From: Cellulophaga sp. BC115SP
GTDB lineage: Bacteria > Bacteroidota > Bacteroidia > Cytophagales > Spirosomataceae
NCBI RefSeq assembly: GCF_009905545.1
Contig: NZ_JAAALB010000052.1
Span: 1-38,554 of the forward strand
Length of the DNA: 38,554 bases
Direction of reading: 5' to 3'
Part shown: one piece after another, positions 8,302 to 14,862 of the stretch
Numbering within the stretch: the stretch's first letter is position 1
How the letters are laid out: every line of letters starts with the position of its first letter
The notes under the pieces: generated by a model
Database searches by the model: none
Seen by the model: only the letters and a program-made list of their open reading frames with translations
What the model was told of the DNA's origin: nothing
Program-made: the position numbers and the translations under genes

Positions 8302-8419
8302 TATAAACAGTTTTTATAATCCTTCATAAAGTACTAATACCTAATGGATGATTTTAAAATGCTTAGTACACTACAAATTCATAATTCGTCGAATAGCACT
8401 AATTCTTAATACCCAATAT

Positions 8420-8800
8420 ATGAGTCAAGAAAAAGAATCTTATCAGGTTGTGGGGGCTGTTTGGATTGAAAAATCTGATGGTACCGACCGATTTTTAGGA
8501 AAAGGAAGAATCCAATTGATGGAGCTTATCATCGAACATGGTTCTATTTCACAAGCAGCCAAAGCCATGAATATGTCTTACAAAAGAGCATGGGAATTGA
8601 TTAATTCGATGAATGTCCAGTCTTCTAAGCCTTTTGTGATTACCCAAGTGGGTGGAAAAAGAGGAGGTGGGGCAGTAGTCACAGATGAAGGAGTAAAAGC
8701 TATTGTCGAATATAAAGCTTTGCAACAAAGGTTTAAAGATTTTTTGAAACAAGAAACAGAAGCCTTCAATCAAAAAAGTCACATCTTAGGTATCGTTTAG
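8420..8800 (+). CDS. ModE-like winged-helix regulator (DNA-binding domain only)
   Basis: A 126-residue transcription regulator resembling the N-terminal LysR-like winged helix of ModE. The helix-turn-helix is ELIIEHGSISQAAKAMNMSY then KRAWELINSMN, followed by the wing GGKRGGGAVVTDEGVKAI. There is no molybdate-binding TOBE domain, so ligand sensing, if any, differs from E. coli ModE. I chose the ATG at 8420 rather than an in-frame ATG at 8348. The extra 24 residues are not family-like, and the protein then starts MSQEKESYQV. It precedes a TSUP transporter gene on the same strand with a 152-base gap, suggesting it controls that transporter. Confidence 0.85.
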   Translation: MSQEKESYQVVGAVWIEKSDGTDRFLGKGRIQLMELIIEHGSISQAAKAMNMSYKRAWELINSMNVQSSKPFVITQVGGKRGGGAVVTDEGVKAIVEYKALQQRFKDFLKQETEAFNQKSHILGIV

Positions 8801-8893
8801 CTACAAGTCTCATTTTTCATTTATACTTCATCAAGTCTTGTCTTTTTAATCCATACGTTATATTTTTACAAAAATAGCGAAACGAGTATTCGT

Positions 8894-8914
8894 GAAAAAT
8901 TAATAGAATTTTTC
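8894..8914. promoter_or_regulatory. Small inverted repeat before the TSUP gene
   Basis: GAAAAATT (8894-8901) and AATTTTTC (8907-8914) around a five-base loop, between the regulator and the transporter genes. It could be an operator for the regulator or a weak hairpin. Confidence 0.25.
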
Positions 8915-8952
8915 GAAACCGCTAAACTTGCTTACAACTCATAATTGAATTC

Positions 8953-9693
8953 ATGGATATTCCCCAAATGATCTTAATGCTGGCAATGCTGGCAACAGTG
9001 GCTTTTTTATATGCTTCCGTAGGGCATGGTGGCGCTAGTGGATATCTTGCTGTAATGGCCTTGTTGGGTTTTGCTCCCGCATTGATGAAATCCTCAGCAC
9101 TGATTATGAATTTGGCAGTATCATTATTTTCGTTTATTGGTTTTTATCGCGCAGGGCATTTCAAAATCAAACTTTTTTGGCCTTTTGCCATTGCCAGTAT
9201 TCCTATGTCTTTTTTGGGAGCCACTTATACACTTCCCGATAGTATTTACAAAAAAATATTAGCGGTATGTATTCTTATTTCGATTGTGAGAATGTTGGTG
9301 AAATTCGAAAAGTCCGAGCATGAAGTAAAAGAGATTCCATTGTTTGGTGCCTTGTTGACTGGTGCAGTGATTGGACTTTTATCTGGAATGATTGGTATTG
9401 GCGGAGGTATTATCCTGAGTCCTGTAATGCTAGTAATGGGCTGGGCAACACTCAAACAAACGGCTGCGGTGTCGGCATTATTTATCTTTGTCAATTCCGT
9501 TTCGGGATTGATCGGAGCTATCTCAAAAGGAACGTTGGTGATTCAGCCAGATTTGATTTATGCAGTGATGGCAACTATAGTAGGAGGTACCGTTGGGGCT
9601 TATTACGGTAGTCATAGATTCAATATCCCGACCTTACGGTATATGCTGGCATTGGGACTAGTAATTGCTTGTCTGAAGCTTATATTTACCTAG
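8953..9693 (+). CDS. Sulfite exporter TauE/SafE (TSUP) family membrane transporter
   Basis: Inner-membrane protein of 246 residues with about seven to eight hydrophobic helices. The two TSUP repeat signatures are YASVGHGGASGYLAVMALLG in the first half and LLSGMIGIGGGIILSPVML in the second, each a glycine-rich loop leading into a helix. Characterised members move sulfite, sulfonates or other small organic or sulfur anions. The substrate here is unknown. The upstream ModE-like regulator hints at an oxyanion, but that is inference. It is followed by a hairpin and the convergent lipoprotein gene. Confidence 0.9.
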   Translation: MDIPQMILMLAMLATVAFLYASVGHGGASGYLAVMALLGFAPALMKSSALIMNLAVSLFSFIGFYRAGHFKIKLFWPFAIASIPMSFLGATYTLPDSIYKKILAVCILISIVRMLVKFEKSEHEVKEIPLFGALLTGAVIGLLSGMIGIGGGIILSPVMLVMGWATLKQTAAVSALFIFVNSVSGLIGAISKGTLVIQPDLIYAVMATIVGGTVGAYYGSHRFNIPTLRYMLALGLVIACLKLIFT

Positions 9694-9711
9694 ACAATTG
9701 TGAATTTTGAA

Positions 9712-9820
9712 TGGTGGATTGTGAATATAAAGAGCTATTTATCAGTATTTTACTATTAAAATAGAATTTGCTCTAAATATGAAATATTAATAATTAAAAA
9801 TTTATATTCACAATTCACCA
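9712..9820. repeat. Inverted repeat in a convergent gap
   Basis: Arms 9712-9729 and 9803-9820 match over 18 bases with one mismatch (TATATTCACAATCCACCA against TATATTCACAATTCACCA). It fills the gap between the TSUP gene and the convergent lipoprotein gene, and may help end both transcripts. Confidence 0.5.
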
Positions 9821-9841
9821 CTTACCATTGATACTCAAATA

Positions 9842-10756
9842 CTACTGAATCATCATTGGTCGTGCGGCACGTCCTTCTGATTGGGCAAAAATTTGATAAC
9901 CAATAATCTCAAGATTTTCTTTTCCTGTGAATGAAGCAGCTTGATATTCACTTAGTACTTTTATATAAGTATTATCAAAGCTATTATTGACAAAATAGTT
10001 GAATGAGAATGTTGGTTCAGCACTAAATAAGAATATAATTTTCTGTATCTTGTTTTGCGCTTTAGCTGCTTTTCCTAACCATTGTAAACGGCTTTTCATA
10101 TAGCTAAAAGTAGGAGTTGTTTGGTAATCATGTACCAATATTCGGTCTGTATTTGAAACAATTCCTGTTGCTTGTGTCAACTCCTGACCAGTAGGATTTT
10201 GAAACCAACCTATGTATGTTTCTGTAGGTATTTGCGTTGTTTGAGCATCTCCCCAAGCATTAATTCCTTGTAATTCTTTAAGGTAGTTTTTAAAGGTTGC
10301 AGCTTTATTCCACCATTCAAGTTCCAAGTTAGCATAATCAAATTTTTCAAGGGCATCTGTACGGCTAGCATTATAATTATTGATAGTCGTTGTAAAAGCA
10401 TTAGCCGAACCCATGCAGGCGGTAACGGTAGTGATGCCATATTGTGTACGTGCTTTACGAATAAACGCCGCTACTTTGGGATACCCCGCCGACGTTGCTA
10501 ATAACGTGTACAAATCGTAGCAAGTCACCGTAGTGAAGCTGTTGTATTGGCACCATTGCAGTAGTGCATTCTCTTTACCTTGGTCGCCGACAATGTATTT
10601 CAAACTGTCGAGATATACCCCTCTGTAAATTGAGCTTAAGTCAATTTTGAGACCATTATGTTCTGGACTCGATGGCTCCATTGATAAGTCTTCGCTACAT
10701 TGTGTAAACAGAAAGACGGAGGATAAAAGAATAATAAATAGATAATGATTTTTCAT
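9842..10756 (-). CDS. Lipoprotein of unknown function
   Basis: Not recognised. The 304-residue product begins with a hydrophobic signal ending at Cys20 (FLFTQC-SED), a likely lipoprotein signal, although the residue before Cys is Gln rather than the usual small residue. The mature part alternates predicted strands and helices and includes TVTCYDLYTL, YANLELEWWNKAA and NTDRILVHDY. This pattern resembles a TIM-barrel-like extracellular protein such as distant glycoside hydrolases. That fold is inference only, and no catalytic pair is assigned. It is a single gene on the minus strand, convergent with the TSUP gene. Confidence 0.8.
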   Translation of the reverse strand: MKNHYLFIILLSSVFLFTQCSEDLSMEPSSPEHNGLKIDLSSIYRGVYLDSLKYIVGDQGKENALLQWCQYNSFTTVTCYDLYTLLATSAGYPKVAAFIRKARTQYGITTVTACMGSANAFTTTINNYNASRTDALEKFDYANLELEWWNKAATFKNYLKELQGINAWGDAQTTQIPTETYIGWFQNPTGQELTQATGIVSNTDRILVHDYQTTPTFSYMKSRLQWLGKAAKAQNKIQKIIFLFSAEPTFSFNYFVNNSFDNTYIKVLSEYQAASFTGKENLEIIGYQIFAQSEGRAARPMMIQ

Positions 10757-11112
10757 GAGTATAAAATTTTATGGGCTTTGTAACTCTAAAATAGACATTG
10801 AAAATCACTATTCCAAATACATTAGTGCTTAAAAATGGTTATAATTGATATAAATCATATTTTAAAATTTGCACTTTATTGATAGCAAGTGAGTTGAGCA
10901 CTATTAAGAAATTTTGTATAAGAGTATTAAATAATTATGAGTGAATGAAAATTGGTTATAACCGCAGAACAGTATCTGTTGTTACATATAATTATAATAG
11001 CACTAAAACAAAAAAAATCTTAGCCTGTGAAGACTAAGATTTTTTTGAAAAATCTATGAATAAAAATTCAGTTACTGAAATTAATTACCGAACTCAATTT
11101 TATCAGTAGAAA
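10757..11112. other. Intergenic region without a gene
   Basis: AT-rich 356-base gap upstream of the lipoprotein gene and downstream of pdhB. Apart from the terminator at 11011-11046 I see no open frame, RNA or clear promoter box. Confidence 0.5.
11011..11046. terminator. Intrinsic terminator of pdhB
   Basis: Perfect 13-base arms, A7TCTTAG (11011-11023) and CTAAGAT7 (11034-11046), with a ten-base loop. It lies 66 bases past the pdhB stop on the minus strand and is A/T-flanked on both sides. Confidence 0.8.
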
Positions 11113-12096
11113 TTAGTTTTTATAAAGTACTGCCTTCACAGCATCAACTGTACGCTGAATGCTTGGCAAAATCTCATCGATAAGCGTTGGTGCATAAGGA
11201 AGAGGAAGGTCTTTTGAGTTTACACGGATCACTGGAGCGTCCATGTAATCAAATGCCCAACGTTGAATATTGTAAGCAATCTCAGAAGAAAGACCTGCAA
11301 CAGGGTTAGCTTCTTCAACTACCACACAACGATTAGTTCTTTTTACAGAAGCAAGAACTGTTTCATAGTCGATAGGACGAACCGTTCTCAAGTCAATAAC
11401 TTCAGCATTGATACCCATTTTAGTTAATTCAGCAACCGCTGGCATAACTACACGTGGCAACATTTTACCAAAAGTTACGATAGTAACATCTGTACCTTCT
11501 TTAACAACGTTTGCTTTTCCGATAGGAATAAGGTATTCGCCATCTGGAACAAGTCCTTTGTCACCGTACATCAATTCAGACTCCATGAAAATAACAGGGT
11601 CATTATCACGGATAGAAGCTTTCAAAAGTCCTTTTGCATCAGCTGGGTTAGAAGGCACAACTACTTTCAAACCTGGTGTGTTAGCAAACCAGTTTTCGAA
11701 GTTTGAAGAGTGTTGTGAAGACAATTGACCAGCATTACCTGTAGGTCCACGGAAAACCATTGGACAAGAATACTGACCACCTGACATTGACATCATTTTG
11801 GCAGCTGAGTTGATAATTTGGTCAATAGCTACCAATGAGAAGTTGAATGTCATGAATTCAACGATAGGACGCAAACCATTAGCGGCAGCACCTACAGCGA
11901 TCCCTGCAAAACCTAGCTCGGCAATTGGCGTGTCAATTACTCGGTCTGGACCGAATTCATCCAACATTCCTTGCGAAACTTTATAAGCACCATTGTATTC
12001 GGCTACTTCTTCTCCCAGTAAAAAAACTGATTGGTCACGACGCATTTCTTCGTTCATGGCTTCACGAAGAGCCTCTCTGAATTGTATTTCTCTCAT
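11113..12096 (-). CDS. pdhB: Pyruvate dehydrogenase E1 component, beta subunit
   Basis: Beta chain of the thiamine-diphosphate-dependent alpha2beta2 E1 of the pyruvate dehydrogenase complex, linking glycolysis to acetyl-CoA. It starts MREIQFREALREAMNEEMRRD, with LLGEEVAEYNGAYKVSQGM (26-44) and DTPIAELGFAGIAVGAA (55-71), which carry the cofactor-contacting Glu residues. VFRGPTGNAGQLSSQHS and VVVPSNPADAKGLL follow. The length of 327 is standard. The alpha subunit, E2 and E3 are not in the window, so the gene stands alone here with its own terminator. A branched-chain 2-oxoacid dehydrogenase beta subunit is a less likely alternative. Confidence 0.92.
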   Translation of the reverse strand: MREIQFREALREAMNEEMRRDQSVFLLGEEVAEYNGAYKVSQGMLDEFGPDRVIDTPIAELGFAGIAVGAAANGLRPIVEFMTFNFSLVAIDQIINSAAKMMSMSGGQYSCPMVFRGPTGNAGQLSSQHSSNFENWFANTPGLKVVVPSNPADAKGLLKASIRDNDPVIFMESELMYGDKGLVPDGEYLIPIGKANVVKEGTDVTIVTFGKMLPRVVMPAVAELTKMGINAEVIDLRTVRPIDYETVLASVKRTNRCVVVEEANPVAGLSSEIAYNIQRWAFDYMDAPVIRVNSKDLPLPYAPTLIDEILPSIQRTVDAVKAVLYKN

Positions 12097-12503
12097 TTGT
12101 TTAAGATAATTCTAGGATATTTAGGACGCTATGCGTTAAAAATTAGATTCTTGTCATATTGAAAACTGTCTGTAAAATTAGGGAAGAATATTGGAACAGA
12201 CAAGCGGGTTTAGCAACTAAGCCAGTAACATTATTCAAGAAACCTCAAATAGCTGATATTTGTTAGTTTTTGAAAACACTTATTTTCTGAAAAGTCGCTT
12301 TTATGCCCTAAAACTGATGATTGGATACTAAAATCTTCCTCTTAATAAACCGAAAAAATAGATTTTTTTACTCATTTACCACAAAAGTATTCCTCAATAT
12401 CGTCATGATTCAAGGTTACTTCCTTTAAATTTGAGTACTTTTTGCATGAAAATACAACGGTAAAAAGAAGAAGAGAGTTTCCCATTCCAAATCTAAATAG
12501 AAA
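12097..12503. other. Divergent intergenic region between pdhB and the amidase gene
   Basis: No open frame or RNA seen in 407 bases. It holds one possible -7 box for each strand: CAAAAGTA at 12382-12389 (TACTTTTG on the minus strand, but 286 bases from the pdhB start) and TAAATTTG at 12426-12433 on the plus strand. Confidence 0.5.
12426..12433 (+). promoter_or_regulatory. Possible -7 box for the amidase gene
   Basis: TAAATTTG fits TAnnTTTG and lies 70 bases upstream of the ATG at 12504. No convincing -33 TTTG is present. Confidence 0.3.
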
Positions 12504-13280
12504 ATGCAAGACCTTAAAGTTACGCTCATACAAACAGAACTATATTGGGAAAATCCCATAGCGAATTTGGCTATGCTAGAAGAAAAGATAGCACAAATAG
12601 AGGAGGAAACCGATTTGATTGTATTGCCAGAAATGTTTAGCACAGCTTTTTCGATGAATACAACGCTCGCCGAGCCAATGAACTTGACTACTTTTAAGTG
12701 GATGAAGCAACAAGCTGCTCAAACAAAAGCTGTGATTTTGGGTAGCGTGATGATTCGGGAGGGCGAGAAGGTCTTTAATCGTATGATTTGGATGCAACCT
12801 GACGGACAATTTCAAACCTATGATAAGCGACATTTGTTTAGAATGGGCAACGAACATTCTCATTATGAAGGGGGTAATAAACGATTAATAGTAACCTTGA
12901 AAGGCTGGAAAATTTGCCCATTGATTTGCTACGATTTACGCTTTCCTGTGTGGTCGCGCAATGTTGCTCAAGAATATGATGTGCTGATATATGTCGCCAA
13001 TTGGCCTGCCGCAAGAGCCTATCCTTGGAAATCTTTGCTTGTAGCTCGTGCCATCGAAAATCAAAGTTATGTAGTTGGGGTAAACCGAGTTGGGAAAGAT
13101 GGTAATGATTACGCTTTTTCGGGAGATTCGGCAGTGTTGAATTTTAAAGGAGAATATCTTTTTGAAAAAAGTAATGAAGAAGCAACCGTTACTATTACAC
13201 TATCAAAAGAAGATTTGAATACTTTTAGAACGCAGTTTCCTGCCTATTTGGATGCCGACAAGTTTGAAATACTTGATTAA
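12504..13280 (+). CDS. Nitrilase-family amidase (omega-amidase / YafV-like)
   Basis: Cytoplasmic C-N hydrolase of 258 residues. The catalytic triad is visible: Glu43 in VLPEMF, Lys108 in TYDKRHLFRM and Cys142 in ICYDLRFPVW. The Phe-Ser-Thr-Ala-Phe-Ser run after Glu43 and the KRHLFRMGNEH segment resemble YafV and Nit2 enzymes. These hydrolyse omega-amides such as 2-oxoglutaramate, or repair deaminated glutathione. The N-terminus begins right at the first beta strand (LKVTLIQTELYWEN), supporting the ATG at 12504. It is a single gene, divergent from pdhB. The exact amide substrate is not settled by the sequence. Confidence 0.9.
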   Translation: MQDLKVTLIQTELYWENPIANLAMLEEKIAQIEEETDLIVLPEMFSTAFSMNTTLAEPMNLTTFKWMKQQAAQTKAVILGSVMIREGEKVFNRMIWMQPDGQFQTYDKRHLFRMGNEHSHYEGGNKRLIVTLKGWKICPLICYDLRFPVWSRNVAQEYDVLIYVANWPAARAYPWKSLLVARAIENQSYVVGVNRVGKDGNDYAFSGDSAVLNFKGEYLFEKSNEEATVTITLSKEDLNTFRTQFPAYLDADKFEILD

Positions 13281-13354
13281 GAATTAAAAATGCACTTAGA
13301 ACATGTTTAAATTTTGTAAACTGTTAAATTGAAAAATTTCACATTTACTTTTCT

Positions 13355-13454
13355 GAAATCCTGTTGTTTGAGCCGCAGGCGAGTTTAGGATTTCTTGACT
13401 TTCTTTTGCGGCCGCCGCGCGGTTACTTTTCTTGTGTCAAGACAAGAAAAGTAA
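13355..13454. repeat. GC-rich palindromic intergenic element
   Basis: In sequence order: GAAATCCT (13355-13362) pairing with AGGATTTC (13387-13394), the GC-rich run GCGGCCGCCGCGCGG (13408-13422), and a perfect 13-base hairpin TTACTTTTCTTGT / ACAAGAAAAGTAA (13423-13435, 13442-13454). The sudden GC block stands out from the AT-rich surroundings and no gene is encoded. It looks like a dispersed genomic repeat, although only one copy lies in this window. Confidence 0.5.
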
Positions 13455-13530
13455 GGAGTGGCGAAAGGAAATTTTGTTTTTTTAACGAATGCCAAATAAA
13501 ATTTCAAAACATATAGTTACTCAATAAATA

Positions 13531-13565
13531 GTAAGCTAGAAAATCAAAGTTGTTCTCTAGCTTAC
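13531..13565. terminator. Hairpin between convergent genes
   Basis: Ten-base perfect arms GTAAGCTAGA (13531-13540) and TCTAGCTTAC (13556-13565), eight bases past the gldA stop. It is followed on the minus strand by a T-rich stretch (TATTTATTG). Confidence 0.6.
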
Positions 13566-13572
13566 TGTTCTT

Positions 13573-14283
13573 TTATTGAATCGTTAGTTTTCGGAAAGTA
13601 TCCTCCAAAGATTGCCCGTTTTGTACCAATGTCGAAAGTGCTTGGTCTTCTACGATTTTACCTTTGTTGATAATCACCACTCTATCGCATATAGCCTCCA
13701 CTTCTTGCATAATGTGAGTAGAAAATACCACTGTTTTTTCTTTTCCGATATTTTTGATAACCTGACGAATCTCAACAAGTTGATTAGGGTCAAGACCCGT
13801 TGTTGGTTCGTCCAAAATCAAAACTTTTGGGTCATGAATCAAGGCTTGGGCTAATCCTACACGTTGACGATAGCCTTTTGAAAGCTGACCGATTTTTTTC
13901 TTTTGTTCAATTTGTAAACCAACCAACTCAATTACCTCTTCGGTTCTACGTGTCAGTTGATTGCCTTTTATTTGATAGATGCCGCCTACAAAGCTCAAAA
14001 ACTCCTTCACATACATATCCAAATAAAGGGGATTGTGCTCAGGAAGATAACCAATATTTCTACGTACCTCTTTTGACGACTTTTGTACATCGTAACCACA
14101 TACTTCTACAGAGCCTTCAGTGGCAGGAATATAGCAAGTAGCGATTTTCATGGTAGTGGATTTTCCTGCACCGTTAGGTCCGAGAAAACCAACAATTTCA
14201 CCTTGATTAACCTCAAAAGAAATATTGTCAACAGCTTTTTGCTGCCCGTAAATTTTGGTAAGATTTTGAATTTTGATAGACAT
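13573..14283 (-). CDS. gldA: ABC transporter ATPase, GldA-like
   Basis: Nucleotide-binding subunit of 236 residues. It has Walker A GPNGAGKST (35-43), Q-loop region IGYLPEHNPLYLDMYVKEFL, signature LSKGYRQRVGLAQAL, Walker B VLILDEPTTGLD and switch FSTHIMQEVE. LPEHNPLYLDMYVKE is characteristic of the gliding-associated GldA group. GldA works with membrane subunits GldF and GldG, which are not adjacent here. I chose the ATG at 14283. The open frame runs back to 14391, but the extra 36 residues are not family-like and overlap a dispersed repeat. A general ABC-2 type exporter ATPase is the alternative. Confidence 0.82.
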   Translation of the reverse strand: MSIKIQNLTKIYGQQKAVDNISFEVNQGEIVGFLGPNGAGKSTTMKIATCYIPATEGSVEVCGYDVQKSSKEVRRNIGYLPEHNPLYLDMYVKEFLSFVGGIYQIKGNQLTRRTEEVIELVGLQIEQKKKIGQLSKGYRQRVGLAQALIHDPKVLILDEPTTGLDPNQLVEIRQVIKNIGKEKTVVFSTHIMQEVEAICDRVVIINKGKIVEDQALSTLVQNGQSLEDTFRKLTIQ

Positions 14284-14291
14284 TCTAGCGT

Positions 14292-14325
14292 ATTGTTGAA
14301 TGATTGACTGAATGAGTGATTGTGT
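14292..14325 (-). repeat. AATCACTCA-type dispersed repeat
   Basis: Minus-strand copy containing AATCACTCATTCAGTCAATC, placed just upstream of the gldA start. A further partial copy (AATCACCCACTCATT) is at 14386-14400. Confidence 0.45.
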
Positions 14326-14411
14326 GAATATACCCAAGGGAAATTTATGCAGAAAGGCTAGTTTTGCACCTAGTTCTACATTACCAATCACCCACTCATT
14401 TATTGCATGTT

Positions 14412-14747
14412 TTATGAAAACATTCCTCCTAAATCCAAACCTGGAATATTCGGGAGAAGTCCATTGGTAGCTTGCTGTAGGTGTTCTTTGATTTTGCCTT
14501 CGATATTACCCATGGCAATGTTAGTAGCTGCTACAATCAAATCTTGTACAACTTCACGGTCAGAAGGTTTTAATAAATCTTCATCGATTTCAACATTGAG
14601 CAATTGTTTTTTGCCATTGATCGTTACTTTTACCATACCACCACCAGCTTCGCCAGTTTCAACGATTGTTCCCAATGTTTCTTGTGCTTCTTTCATTTTT
14701 GCTTGAAGGTCTTTTACCTTTCCAAGCATTCCCATCATGTCGAACAT
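14412..14747 (-). CDS. ybaB: YbaB/EbfC family nucleoid-associated protein
   Basis: Small DNA-binding protein of 111 residues that dimerises as a tweezer-shaped nucleoid factor. It starts with the typical Met-rich helix (FDMMGMLGKVKDLQAKMKEA). Then come ETGEAGGGMVKVTINGKKQL (31-50), where family members carry the Gly-rich turn and strand, and VEIDEDLLKPSDREVVQDLI. A helix and a Gly/Met-rich tail (LGGMFS) complete it. The length is standard. In many genomes ybaB follows dnaX. Here it lies between gldA and a T9SS cargo gene, all on the minus strand with gaps over 100 bases, so co-transcription is uncertain. Confidence 0.93.
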   Translation of the reverse strand: MFDMMGMLGKVKDLQAKMKEAQETLGTIVETGEAGGGMVKVTINGKKQLLNVEIDEDLLKPSDREVVQDLIVAATNIAMGNIEGKIKEHLQQATNGLLPNIPGLDLGGMFS

Positions 14748-14862
14748 AACTTATTTGCTTTGTTTTGGATAATCAAAAAATGGTTCATGAGCCAATGCTC
14801 ATTTAGACTTGCAAGTTACAATTCTTCCCTCAAGTCACCAAAACGTTGATTAATGAAACCAT

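Noticed and set aside
14284-14391. N-terminal extension of gldA
   Set aside because: The extra 36 residues are encoded by a dispersed intergenic repeat and precede a canonical ABC ATPase start.
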